Source of the DNA: UBA11524 sp045132495
GTDB lineage: Bacteria; Bacillota; Clostridia; Christensenellales; Aristaeellaceae
NCBI GenBank assembly: GCA_045132495.1
Contig: JBGUSK010000093.1
Coordinates: 1 to 64,000 of the forward strand
Reading direction: 5' to 3'
DNA length: 64,000 nucleotides
A model generated the notes under the pieces. The model made no database searches. It saw only the letters and a program-made list of their open reading frames with translations, and was not told the origin of the DNA. This document shows, in pieces, positions 51,869 through 59,940 of the stretch. Position 1 is the stretch's first letter. Each line of letters begins with the position of its first letter. The position numbers and the translations under genes are program-made.

Positions 51869-52462
51869 GTGACCAACCGCAAATCCAACCTGTCCGTACA
51901 GTACATGACCCGCATTGCCATCCTCGGCGCACTGTCAGCGATCCTCTTCATGATCGAAATTCCCGTGGTGGCGTTCTACAAGCTGGACGTCTCGACGCTG
52001 CCTGCGCTGCTGGGGGCGTTCTCGATGGGCCCCTGGGCTGGTCTGGCGATCCTTGCAATCAAGGATATCTTCGGCCTGCTTCACTCCGGCACCATGTATG
52101 TGGGCGAGCTGGCGGACTTCATCATGGGCGCGGCGTATATCCTGCCTGCGGCGCTGATCTACCGCTACAAGAAGTCCCGTAAGAATGCGGTGATCGGCGT
52201 GATCGTGGGCACCGTGGCGATGATCGTCGTGTCCGTGCTGGTCAACTGGCTGATCATGATCCCGTTCTACATGACCGCCTTTGGCATGCCCATGGAAGCC
52301 ATCATCGGTATGGCCCAGAAGGCGATGCCCTTCGTGGATTCTGAATGGGAGCTGCTGCTGTACGTCACCGCCCCCTTCAACCTGCTCAAGGGCATTGTGC
52401 TGAGCGCACTGACCTTCCTGCTGTATAAGCGGCTGAGCCCGCTGCTCCATGTCAGAAAGTGA
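51869..52462 (+). CDS. ribU: Riboflavin ECF transporter S component
   Basis: A 197-residue membrane protein from GTG 51869 with AAGGAGG upstream. Six hydrophobic segments are visible. Family features are TRIAILGALSAILFMIEIPV near the N-terminus, KLDVSTLPALLGAFSMGPW and PFNLLKGIVLSALTFLLYK. It captures riboflavin and works with the shared ECF module. The FMN riboswitch upstream confirms the substrate. Confidence 0.95.
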   Translation: MTNRKSNLSVQYMTRIAILGALSAILFMIEIPVVAFYKLDVSTLPALLGAFSMGPWAGLAILAIKDIFGLLHSGTMYVGELADFIMGAAYILPAALIYRYKKSRKNAVIGVIVGTVAMIVVSVLVNWLIMIPFYMTAFGMPMEAIIGMAQKAMPFVDSEWELLLYVTAPFNLLKGIVLSALTFLLYKRLSPLLHVRK

Positions 52463-52470
52463 GGAACCGT

Positions 52471-52908
52471 ATGCTGACCCATTCTCCCGCTGAGACCCGT
52501 GCACTGGGCCGTCAGCTGGCGCTGAGCCTGCGTGCAGGCGATGTGCTGCTCCTCTGGGGCGACCTGGGTGCGGGAAAGAGCGAATTCACCCGCGGCATTG
52601 CCGAGGGCCTGGGCGTGACGAGTACCGTGACCAGTCCATCCTTCACCATCTTGAATGTCTATGACGAAGGGAACATACCACTTTACCACTTCGACTGGTA
52701 TCGCCTGAACGGCGTGGATGAGCTCTACGAAATGGGCATGGATGAGTACCTCGGCGGCGACGGCGTGGCGGTGGTCGAATGGCCCAGTCAGTGCCCGGAG
52801 GCCATCCCGGAGACTCACCTGGCCATCCACCTGACTCCGGTGGGGGACAGCGAACGTGATGTCACATTTACCCCTATGGGGGCATTTCGGAAGATAAGTC
52901 TTGATTAA
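52471..52908 (+). CDS. tsaE: tRNA t6A biosynthesis ATPase TsaE
   Basis: A 145-residue protein from ATG 52471 (GAGGAAC upstream). The Walker A motif is GDLGAGKSEFTRGIAEGLG, followed by VTSPSFTILNVYD, YHFDWYRL and VAVVEWPSQC. TsaE helps TsaB/TsaD make t6A at position 37 of ANN-decoding tRNAs. It is followed by tsaB and rimI, the standard Bacillota order; tsaD is not in this window. Confidence 0.95.
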   Translation: MLTHSPAETRALGRQLALSLRAGDVLLLWGDLGAGKSEFTRGIAEGLGVTSTVTSPSFTILNVYDEGNIPLYHFDWYRLNGVDELYEMGMDEYLGGDGVAVVEWPSQCPEAIPETHLAIHLTPVGDSERDVTFTPMGAFRKISLD

Positions 52909-52921
52909 GGAAGTAGTTGCT

Positions 52922-53629
52922 TTGAAGATCTTAGCGATTGATACCTCCGGCCCCGTTTGCGGCGTGGCTGTGATGAAGGATGGCGCAATCGTATATGAGG
53001 CGAGCGCCATTAACCGCATGACCCACTCGGTCAATTTGCTGCCCATGATCGATACCGCGATGCAGTCCGCCGGGCTGACCGTTGCGGAGCTGGATCGTAT
53101 CGCCGTTGTCAGCGGGCCTGGCTCCTTCACCGGCGTGCGCATCGGCGTGAGCACCGTCAAGGGCCTGGCCCATGCCCACAATACGCCCTGTGTGGCGGTG
53201 GACGCCTTGGAGGCCATGGCTGCCGGGGCGGGGGACTTCGGCGGGGTGATCTGCCCCATCCAGGACGCCCGCGCGGGCCAGGTGTATGGCGCAGCATTCT
53301 CCGGCGGCGAAACCCGCCCGGAACGTCTGATGCACGACATCCCCCTCAAGCTGGAGGAATACGTCGAGAGCATCCAGTCCTTTGGCGACAGGTTCCTGTT
53401 CCTGGGGGACGGCATGCCTGTCCACCGCGAGAAGCTGATCAAGCTGCTGGGCGATGCGGCGGTGTTCGCCAAGCCCCAACAGGCCTTTTTGCGGCCTGCC
53501 TCGGTGGCGTATCTGGCCTCTCTTGCGGAGGAAACCGTGGATTACCTTGCCCTGGAGCCGCTCTACCTGCGTGCGCCCAACGCCGCGCTGAACAAGAAGC
53601 TGACGGAGGGCCTCGCAAATGGTAAGTGA
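52922..53629 (+). CDS. tsaB: tRNA t6A biosynthesis protein TsaB
   Basis: A 235-residue protein. TTG 52922 is favoured because AGGAAG precedes it and the product then starts MKILAIDTSG, the usual N-terminus; TTG 52901 is the other choice. Motifs are THSVNLLPMID, VSGPGSFTGVRIGVSTVKGLA and QDARAGQVYGA. It is the scaffold partner of TsaD. Its end overlaps rimI by eleven bases. Confidence 0.94.
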   Translation: MKILAIDTSGPVCGVAVMKDGAIVYEASAINRMTHSVNLLPMIDTAMQSAGLTVAELDRIAVVSGPGSFTGVRIGVSTVKGLAHAHNTPCVAVDALEAMAAGAGDFGGVICPIQDARAGQVYGAAFSGGETRPERLMHDIPLKLEEYVESIQSFGDRFLFLGDGMPVHREKLIKLLGDAAVFAKPQQAFLRPASVAYLASLAEETVDYLALEPLYLRAPNAALNKKLTEGLANGK

Positions 53630-54113
53630 GATCATCATCCGGCGGATGACAATGGCAGACGTCGACGGTGTTGCTGCCGTAGAAGCGGCGACCTTCCCGA
53701 CCCCCTGGAGCCGTGATGCTTTCGCGAGTGAAATGAAGAATGTCGCGGCCCGCTACCTCGTGGCGGAGAAGGACGGCAAGGTGATCGGCTACGCAGGTGC
53801 GTGGATCATCCTGGATGAAAGCCACATCACCAACATTGCCGTCCTCAAGGAGGAACGCGGGCAGGGGATTGGCCGCAAGCTGACCCACGGCCTGATGCAG
53901 TATCTGTCCAACCTGGGCGCAGCCTACGCGACGCTGGAAGTCCGCAAGAGCAATGAAGTCGCGCAAAATCTATACAAGTCCCTGGGCTTTATCAAGCTGG
54001 GCGTGCGTAAACGCTACTACGAAGACAACGGTGAGGACGCGCTCATCATGGTCTGCGACCACATGCCTGAGGCAGATCCAGACTTTGAAGAATCCGAAAC
54101 CGTACATGAATGA
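53619..54113 (+). CDS. rimI: Ribosomal-protein-alanine N-acetyltransferase RimI
   Basis: A 164-residue GNAT protein overlapping tsaB. The acetyl-CoA motif reads ITNIAVLKEERGQGIGRKL, with TLEVRKSNEVAQNLYKSLGF and RKRYYEDNGEDALIM typical of RimI. The tsaB-rimI neighbourhood is conserved in Bacillota. A terminator follows. Confidence 0.94.
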   Translation: MVSEIIIRRMTMADVDGVAAVEAATFPTPWSRDAFASEMKNVAARYLVAEKDGKVIGYAGAWIILDESHITNIAVLKEERGQGIGRKLTHGLMQYLSNLGAAYATLEVRKSNEVAQNLYKSLGFIKLGVRKRYYEDNGEDALIMVCDHMPEADPDFEESETVHE

Positions 54114-54118
54114 CAAAG

Positions 54119-54151
54119 GGCGCAGTCTGCCAAAATGGACTGCGCCTTCTT
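54119..54151 (+). terminator. Terminator after rimI
   Basis: GGCGCAGTC pairs perfectly with GACTGCGCC around a 10-base loop, followed by TTCTT. It ends just before the convergent oxidoreductase stop. Confidence 0.85.
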
Positions 54152-54153
54152 CC

Positions 54154-55449
54154 TTATATATCAGGCCGCTGCCTGACGGAAACCTGTGCACTATGCATGG
54201 CTGGCGCGGAAATGGCCTGCCCCAGCATGGCGTAGCTTGCGCCGCAGCAGGGGCACTCCCAGGATTCGACGGCAGTGCTGTAGCGCATCTTGCAGGCACA
54301 ATTGGAACATGATGGTGCATTGCGGCGGAGGCTATTCCGCACATAGATTCGGCGATGACGGCGGAGCAGCGGGCGCAGCACGGCCTTGGGGATGACTCTT
54401 CCGGGCAGAAACAGGGTATCCTCCGGAAGCGGATGACCAAGGATTCGCCGGGCTGCTGCATCAGCTGCATGCATCGCGCCAAGAACGCCGCAGCCATCCG
54501 TTCCGGCAATGCAGAGCGTCTGGGAGTCTGGGAGCGGGCCGATCAACGGCAGGCCATCCAGCGAATGCACTGTTTGCGTATAGCGGTTATGACCTCGTGT
54601 CCAGTCTGGCAGAAGGCGGTGCAGGGCCTTCTCAAAGGCAGCCAGACGGGTCTGCTGCGATGGCATTCCCAGCCGTCCGGCGTCCCATGACGCTGAAAGA
54701 CCCAGCGGCGTCGGCAGAATGCCCAATCCTTCGCTGCAAAGGGATTGCTGACAGCTATGCACCGGGAATTCGCCAGACAGATCGCAGCGGGCAAGAAGAC
54801 GGCTTTCCAGAAGAGCCAGAAGAGGCGATTGCCGCAGTCCCAGCGGTTTCCCGGTCGTCAGGATGATCTGCGGTGCGTCCAGACAGCCCTGCTGGGTGCA
54901 GATGCGTCCGCTGTCGACAGCGATTACCCGGCTGCTGTGATAGATGCGGCCTCCGCGGCGAAGGATGGCAGCATACAGCGCATCCTTCCAGCGCTGGATA
55001 TCGATCAAAACGCCCTGTGCGGTCAGGGAAAGCTCAACCGGGAAGGGACATCCGCCCGCATCCTGGGCGATGCTGACCGGCAACTGAAGCGCAGCAAGCA
55101 GCTCGTACTGATGCTCAAGAATAGGCAGTTCGTCATGAAAGGCGTAGGCATAGACCGGGATTTCGCGCACATAGGGCAGGGGAGCAGCCAGCAGCGAGTG
55201 CAGCTGGCTCTGGAGGCCTGCCGCGTATTGTTTCGCGATGCTGGTTCCGTAAGCAGCTGCGGCACGCATCAGGGGCGCTGCGCGAAGCAGGGATGCAGCA
55301 CGGGCAGGTTCGTCACAGCTTCTCTCCCGGGCTTCCACAACGGCAACCTGCATACCGGCCTGTGAAAGTGCGGACGACAGCAGAAGCCCGGTCAATCCGC
55401 CGCCAACGATGGCTGCCTCTGCCCGATGCAGCCCTTCCAAACGATCCAT
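54154..55449 (-). CDS. FAD-dependent oxidoreductase with all-Cys Rieske-like tail
   Basis: A 431-residue protein from ATG 55449. The Rossmann FAD motif is AAIVGGGLTGLLLSSALSQAG with Glu at the end of the next strand (VVEARE). The DAO fold ends with DGLPLIGPLPD and GTDGCGVLGAMHAADAAARRI. Related clostridial enzymes carry a C-terminal Rieske [2Fe-2S] domain; here that region reads CSNCACKMRY...WECPCCGASY. The expected His ligands are absent and Cys residues stand in or next to their places. It may bind zinc or another cluster. The substrate is unknown, probably an amine or amino acid. Confidence 0.8.
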   Translation of the reverse strand: MDRLEGLHRAEAAIVGGGLTGLLLSSALSQAGMQVAVVEARERSCDEPARAASLLRAAPLMRAAAAYGTSIAKQYAAGLQSQLHSLLAAPLPYVREIPVYAYAFHDELPILEHQYELLAALQLPVSIAQDAGGCPFPVELSLTAQGVLIDIQRWKDALYAAILRRGGRIYHSSRVIAVDSGRICTQQGCLDAPQIILTTGKPLGLRQSPLLALLESRLLARCDLSGEFPVHSCQQSLCSEGLGILPTPLGLSASWDAGRLGMPSQQTRLAAFEKALHRLLPDWTRGHNRYTQTVHSLDGLPLIGPLPDSQTLCIAGTDGCGVLGAMHAADAAARRILGHPLPEDTLFLPGRVIPKAVLRPLLRRHRRIYVRNSLRRNAPSCSNCACKMRYSTAVESWECPCCGASYAMLGQAISAPAMHSAQVSVRQRPDI

Positions 55450-55455
55450 TATTTC

Positions 55456-55467
55456 ACCTCCGGAGGT
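55456..55467. promoter_or_regulatory. Palindromic Shine-Dalgarno serving two divergent genes
   Basis: ACCTCCGGAGGT gives a consensus GGAGGT on both strands. The oxidoreductase starts 7 bases to the left and the dehydrogenase 5 bases to the right. Start codons are only 22 bases apart, leaving no room for two ordinary promoters. Confidence 0.8.
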
Positions 55468-55471
55468 TTCT

Positions 55472-56413
55472 ATGGCTACGATTTTGGTCACCCATGGTAT
55501 TCCCACCGCCGGCCTTGAAAGGCTGGCGGGTCACAATATCATCATTCCCGCCCCCCTCGCGGCTTACTCCATGGATGAGCTGCAAAGGTTGATTCCATCG
55601 GCGGATGCAGTGATTGCAGGAGGAAAACTTCCGGGTGACGTCATCCGGGCAGGTGGAAAGCTGCGCATTATTGCCAATTATGGCGCTGGATATGACAGTG
55701 TGGATATTGCAGCGGCAGCGGAAATGGGGATTCCGGTGACGAACATCCCCGATACGGTCACCAATGCCACTGCGGAACTGGCGATCGGCCTGATGCTGGC
55801 TGTCAGCCGCCGGATCGGCGAAATGAATCTGCGTCTGCGCAAGGAGGACAGCGCGAACCTCTTTGGCATGGGACGGTTCATGGGCAATACGCTTCATGGG
55901 CGAACACTGGGGATCATTGGATGCGGGCGCATTGGCGCGAAGGTGGCGCTGTTTGCAAAAGCGCTGGGAATGCGGGTGATCGGGCACAGCCGTCATGCGG
56001 TCTCTGCGGAGGTGGCAGAAAATGTTGATTTGCCGACGCTGCTGTCCACCGCTGACGTGATTTCACTTCATTGTCCTTCCACGCCGGAGACGCGCCATCT
56101 GCTGAACGGGGATGCATTTTCCATGATGAAGGATGGTGCGATCGTGGTCAACACAGCCCGAGGCGCGGTCATCGACCATGATGCTCTGGTTGAAGCACTG
56201 CGTAATGGCAAGCTGGCGGGGGCAGGTCTGGATGTGTACCCGGAGGAGCCGCACATCCCTGCTGAATTGCTCGCCATGGACAATGTAGTCTGCACGCCTC
56301 ATGTGGGTGCAAACACGGCCCAAACCCGGGCGGATATGGCCGCTGCGTGTGCGCGGCAAATCCTGGATGCGCTGGCAGGGAAAAGGCCGGAGAACATTGT
56401 CAACGGCATATAA
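55472..56413 (+). CDS. D-2-hydroxyacid dehydrogenase
   Basis: A 313-residue NAD-dependent enzyme. The Rossmann glycine motif is GIIGCGRIGAKVA. Catalytic residues appear as Arg in VNTARGAVID, Glu in GLDVYPEEP and His in CTPHVGANT. The N-terminal lid contains IANYGAGYDSVDI. It could reduce glyoxylate, hydroxypyruvate or a similar keto acid. The size excludes the long SerA form with an ACT domain. It is divergently paired with the FAD oxidoreductase. Confidence 0.9.
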   Translation: MATILVTHGIPTAGLERLAGHNIIIPAPLAAYSMDELQRLIPSADAVIAGGKLPGDVIRAGGKLRIIANYGAGYDSVDIAAAAEMGIPVTNIPDTVTNATAELAIGLMLAVSRRIGEMNLRLRKEDSANLFGMGRFMGNTLHGRTLGIIGCGRIGAKVALFAKALGMRVIGHSRHAVSAEVAENVDLPTLLSTADVISLHCPSTPETRHLLNGDAFSMMKDGAIVVNTARGAVIDHDALVEALRNGKLAGAGLDVYPEEPHIPAELLAMDNVVCTPHVGANTAQTRADMAAACARQILDALAGKRPENIVNGI

Positions 56414-56448
56414 AAAACAGACGGCATAGCCAATCGGTCATGTCGTCT
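56411..56448 (-). terminator. Terminator of the PG-binding protein gene
   Basis: On the minus strand a 13-bp hairpin with one mismatch and loop GATT is followed by TTTTTT. It overlaps the stop codon by a base and also sits right behind the convergent dehydrogenase. Confidence 0.8.
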
Positions 56449-56957
56449 TACTTTGTGGGTTTGATATAGCCGTCGGGCTTGCAGCGTCCGCAGTGGAGCA
56501 TCTCCATGGCCAATGCATTGCGCTGCGTGACCAAGCGAGGATCAATCATTTTGCTGCAATCCTGTTTGTCATGATGCCGAATGCCGCCGTCTGTCGGAAT
56601 CCACATTGCCAATTGGCTGCTACTTGGTTCCGCCCAATTCAGCTCCTCGGGCAACATACCCCAGATCAGCAGTGTCAACGTATCGTCATCCATCGTTCCG
56701 GTAGGGAGGAGGGCGTTTTGCTGCTGAAAGCGGAGTACAGCTTGCTGGGTTTTCTCATCAAAGGCGGAGGCGTCGTCGTTGGGCGCAAGATATCCCTGAG
56801 CAATCAGGGCGTTCTGGATAAACTCCACTGCAGGCCCCTCATCGCCAAGCTGAATGAAGCAGATGCATTGCTCCAGTCCGCATTGACAAAGGAGCTCGGC
56901 ACAGGCATTCAGCATTATGAGGCTGAAGATGATCGAAATCAGAAATGTTTTTCGCAT
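56448..56957 (-). CDS. Secreted protein with peptidoglycan-binding domain
   Basis: A 169-residue protein. A signal sequence (FLISIIFSLIMLNACAEL) could be a lipoprotein signal with Cys at about 19. Residues ~37-95 are a PG_binding_1 domain (LGDEGPAVEFIQNALIAQGYL...FDEKTQQAVLRFQQQNALL). The C-terminal part has IPTDGGIRHHDKQDCSKM and MEMLHCGRCKPDGYI, a Cys-rich stretch seen in some clostridial surface proteins, of unknown function. Confidence 0.75.
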   Translation of the reverse strand: MRKTFLISIIFSLIMLNACAELLCQCGLEQCICFIQLGDEGPAVEFIQNALIAQGYLAPNDDASAFDEKTQQAVLRFQQQNALLPTGTMDDDTLTLLIWGMLPEELNWAEPSSSQLAMWIPTDGGIRHHDKQDCSKMIDPRLVTQRNALAMEMLHCGRCKPDGYIKPTK

Positions 56958-57055
56958 ATAGTCATCCTCCTTCAGCTAAAACCAGTATAACAAATCAGCG
57001 GATGGGTGTAAAGGTAAGATCATGAAAAAATATCTGAAAAAAGTCAAAAAAGGGG

Positions 57056-57084
57056 TTGACACATCTGCTTGTCTGTGATATTAT
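57056..57084 (+). promoter_or_regulatory. Promoter of tRNA-Pro
   Basis: A perfect TTGACA, a 17-base spacer and TATTAT, about 48 bases upstream of the tRNA. Confidence 0.9.
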
Positions 57085-57131
57085 ATATATCGTTCGCGAG
57101 GCACACAAGCCTCTACGGACGAACTGAATAT

Positions 57132-57205
57132 CTGGGTGTGGCGCAGTTTGGTAGCGTGCTTGAATGGGGTTCAAGAGGCCGGAAGTTCGAATCTTCTCAC
57201 CCAGA
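57132..57205 (+). tRNA. tRNA-Pro (GGG)
   Basis: A full cloverleaf: acceptor CTGGGTG/CACCCAG (7 bp), D-arm GCGC/GCGT, anticodon arm CTTGA-ATGGGGT-TCAAG with anticodon GGG, and T-arm GGAAG-TTCGAAT-CTTCT. The discriminator base is A. No CCA is encoded. It has its own promoter and terminator, and its normal acceptor helix contrasts with the tRNA-like elements near 11.5 kb. Confidence 0.95.
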
Positions 57206-57209
57206 CTGA

Positions 57210-57243
57210 AACAGCAAGTTTTCAATAGCTTGCTGTTTTTTCT
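57210..57243 (+). terminator. Terminator of tRNA-Pro
   Basis: AACAGCAAG pairs with CTTGCTGTT around a 10-base loop, followed by a run of T. Confidence 0.92.
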
Positions 57244-57327
57244 TTTGTAAAAGAATAACGGGTGTAATGTACTATCTTTTTCAACGGGTGTATGATATAA
57301 TGATAACATTACGCAGGAGGTAATTCC

Positions 57328-58131
57328 ATGATGCAAAAATCCATCTGCGAACGTCTGTCGGAGATCCGCTGCTTCTTGCTGGATATGGACGGCACTTTCT
57401 ATTTGGGCGACTGTCTTATTGATGGATCGCTGGAGTTTCTGGAAGCGCTTCGCCGTACCGGGCGTGACGCATGGTTCTTGACCAACAATTCCTCCAAATC
57501 AGCAAGCGCTTATGTGGAGAAGCTCACTCGAATGGGCGTCCCGGAGCCCTTCCGCAGCCAGGTGATGACCAGTGGACATGCAGCAGCCCATTATCTGCTG
57601 GAACAATTCCCGCAGGGACGGGGATACCTGCTGGGCAATGCGGTGCTTCGGGAGGAGCTGATCGGCATGGGCCTCACCTTCACCGAAGAGGAGCCGGATT
57701 ACGTCCTTGTGGCGTTCGATACCACGCTTGACTACGCCAAAATGTGCAAGGTCTGCGATTTCATCCGGGCAGGGAAGCCCTACATCGCTACTCACCCGGA
57801 CTTCAATTGTCCCACGGAAACCGGATTCATTCCGGATATGGGGGCGATCATGGCGTTCATTGAGGCCAGTACCGGCCGCAAGGCAGATATCATTCTTGGC
57901 AAACCTTATGTCGGCATCGTTCGGGAAGCATCCCTTCGCACTGGTTATGCCCTGACGGAAATGGCGATGGTGGGTGATCGCCTCTATACCGACGTCGCAA
58001 CCGGTGTGAATCATGGAATGACCGGTATCCTCGTTCTGTCCGGAGAGGCGACGATGAAGGATGTGGCTGAATCTGATGTGAAGCCCCATTTGATGTTTAA
58101 CAAGCTGTCTGATATGATCCCGTATTTATAA
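57328..58131 (+). CDS. HAD-IIA family sugar-phosphatase (NagD-like)
   Basis: A 267-residue protein with AGGAGG before ATG 57328. Motifs are FLLDMDGTFYLGD, WFLTNNSSKSA, LGKPYVGIV and MVGDRLYTDVATGVNHGM, all typical of the HAD-IIA (NagD/AraL/4-nitrophenylphosphatase) group. Cap residues ~95-200 determine the substrate, which is not evident. It is followed by the aldo/keto reductase after 18 bases, so probably one operon. Confidence 0.92.
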   Translation: MMQKSICERLSEIRCFLLDMDGTFYLGDCLIDGSLEFLEALRRTGRDAWFLTNNSSKSASAYVEKLTRMGVPEPFRSQVMTSGHAAAHYLLEQFPQGRGYLLGNAVLREELIGMGLTFTEEEPDYVLVAFDTTLDYAKMCKVCDFIRAGKPYIATHPDFNCPTETGFIPDMGAIMAFIEASTGRKADIILGKPYVGIVREASLRTGYALTEMAMVGDRLYTDVATGVNHGMTGILVLSGEATMKDVAESDVKPHLMFNKLSDMIPYL

Positions 58132-58149
58132 GCAAAGGAGATATGTACC

Positions 58150-59274
58150 ATGCTCAAGACGAAATTTCCTACCATTGACCGCGAGAGCAGCATGCTCGGC
58201 TTTGGCTGCATGCGTTTTCCCTGCACCGCTGATGGCAAAATCGACGAGGCTGAAGCCATCCGCATGGTACGCCATGCCATTGACAGTGGCGTTACCTACA
58301 TTGATACTGCATACCCCTACCATGGCGGCGAAAGCGAAGTGGTGGTTGGCAAGGCCCTGCAGGATGGCTACCGCGAGAAGGTCATTCTGACCACCAAGCT
58401 GCCCTGCTGGAAGGTCGAGAAGTACGAGGACATGATGACCATTCTGGACGAGCAGCTGGAAAAGCTTCAGACGGATCATGTGGACTTCTACATCCTCCAT
58501 GCGATGAACAAGGATCGTCTCAAGCAGATGCAGGAGCTTGACTACAAGAAGTTCTTCGCCGAGGCGCTTGCTCAGGGGAAGATCCGTTACCCAGGCTTCT
58601 CCTTCCACGATGACTATGCATGCTTCATGGACATTCTGAACGACTATGATCAGTGGAAGATGGCCCAGGTGCAGATGAACATCCTGGATGATGAAAACCA
58701 GGCGACGTTGGAGGGCATCCGTGAGTGCGGCAAGCGCGGCATCGGCGTGGTCATCATGGAGCCTCTGCGCGGCGGTTTGCTGGCCAATCCGCCGGAGGAT
58801 GTGAAGGCGGTTTACAATGCCTTCGAGGCCAAGCGCAGCCCTGTGGAATGGGCCTTCCGTTACCTGTATGCCATGCCTGAAGTGGTGACCATCCTCTCTG
58901 GTATGAGCAATTGGGAGCAGACGGTCGATAATCTTCGGATCTTTGACCTGACCGAGCGTCCTGTCCTCACGGAAGCCGAAAAGGCGCTCTTTGCCTCCGT
59001 GAAGGCTACCTACATGGCCCGTACCCGTACCCGCTGCACCGGCTGTGAATATTGCCAGCCCTGCCCCATGGGCGTGGCGATCCCCCGGATTTTCCGTGGG
59101 TATGACGGTGCGATGCTCCGGGCGGACAGCTCCTTCAAGGATGGCTACGCCCGCATCATCAAGGATGAGTGCGATGCTTCCCGCTGTGTGGAGTGCCGCC
59201 AGTGTGAGGGCGCCTGCCCCCAGCATCTGCCCATTACGGATCTGCTCAAAGAAATCCACGAGGCCAGCATTTAA
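58150..59274 (+). CDS. Aldo/keto reductase with C-terminal 4Fe-4S domain
   Basis: A 374-residue protein. The AKR barrel shows LGFGCMRFP, YIDTAYPYHGGESE (catalytic Asp and Tyr), TTKLPCW and DFYILHAM. The C-terminal ~85 residues carry two ferredoxin-like clusters, CTGCEYCQPCP and CVECRQCEGACP. This architecture is frequent in anaerobic Clostridia and suggests an oxidoreductase linked to ferredoxin-type electron flow. The substrate is not evident. Confidence 0.93.
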   Translation: MLKTKFPTIDRESSMLGFGCMRFPCTADGKIDEAEAIRMVRHAIDSGVTYIDTAYPYHGGESEVVVGKALQDGYREKVILTTKLPCWKVEKYEDMMTILDEQLEKLQTDHVDFYILHAMNKDRLKQMQELDYKKFFAEALAQGKIRYPGFSFHDDYACFMDILNDYDQWKMAQVQMNILDDENQATLEGIRECGKRGIGVVIMEPLRGGLLANPPEDVKAVYNAFEAKRSPVEWAFRYLYAMPEVVTILSGMSNWEQTVDNLRIFDLTERPVLTEAEKALFASVKATYMARTRTRCTGCEYCQPCPMGVAIPRIFRGYDGAMLRADSSFKDGYARIIKDECDASRCVECRQCEGACPQHLPITDLLKEIHEASI

Positions 59275-59289
59275 TCATGGACAACTGAA

Positions 59290-59323
59290 AACGCCTGCTT
59301 CCCAAAGTCGGGAGGCAGGCGTT
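59290..59323. terminator. Bidirectional terminator
   Basis: AACGCCTGCTTCCC pairs with GGGAGGCAGGCGTT around six bases. TTCTTT follows on the plus strand and AAAA precedes. It separates the reductase from the convergent tetR-rodA-minD-mrdA group. Confidence 0.88.
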
Positions 59324-59333
59324 CTTTGTGTCT

Positions 59334-59921
59334 TCAGATATCCTTGCACTGGTCGATGGTGGGCAGCTCCACATTCAGCTGCATTGCCACGCCCTGCAGG
59401 CTTTCCACCAGCAGCTGTCGCATCTGGCATTCGCTCATGCAGGGGATATACTTTGTGGCGATGGAAACGGCCAGACCGTAGCAGTAGAGCCAGTTGCGCT
59501 CGTAGAGCTTGCTGGCGGTCTGAACATCTACCTTGACGCTGTCTTCGATCAGCGGTATGCCCCAGTTCACGTTATAGTCCGTGCAGGAGCCGTCGCTGAC
59601 GCGGTCGCGCATGAAGAGAAGCTTGAACAGCTCGGGTTCGTCCCGGGCAAACAGCAGGAAGCACATGCCAATGGTCAGGTAGGGAAAGGCACTGGTTTGC
59701 ATGCGTTCCCGCAGCTGCCTTTTCCAGGTCTGCAGGGAAAGTTCCACCACGGCTTGCTTGAGTTCATCCATGCCGGAAAACAGGCGGAAGATCGGCTGAG
59801 TCGAACCTCCTAGCTCCCGGGCCACGGAGCGGGCATTAAGGGCATTGGGGCCCTCGCGGCGGATCAGTTGATAAGCTGCATTCAGCACGGCTTCGCGGCT
59901 GAAGCGAACAGATGGCGGCAT
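59334..59921 (-). CDS. TetR/AcrR-family regulator
   Basis: A 195-residue protein. The N-terminal HTH reads FSREAVLNAAYQLIRREGPNALNARSVARELGGSTQPIFRLF, a type common in Clostridia. The C-terminal ligand domain is all helical, with four Cys. It lies 19 bases after rodA on the same strand, so it may be co-transcribed with the cell-shape genes, which is unusual for a repressor. Confidence 0.85.
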   Translation of the reverse strand: MPPSVRFSREAVLNAAYQLIRREGPNALNARSVARELGGSTQPIFRLFSGMDELKQAVVELSLQTWKRQLRERMQTSAFPYLTIGMCFLLFARDEPELFKLLFMRDRVSDGSCTDYNVNWGIPLIEDSVKVDVQTASKLYERNWLYCYGLAVSIATKYIPCMSECQMRQLLVESLQGVAMQLNVELPTIDQCKDI

Positions 59922-59940
59922 AGTGGGCGCCTCCTTTGTA

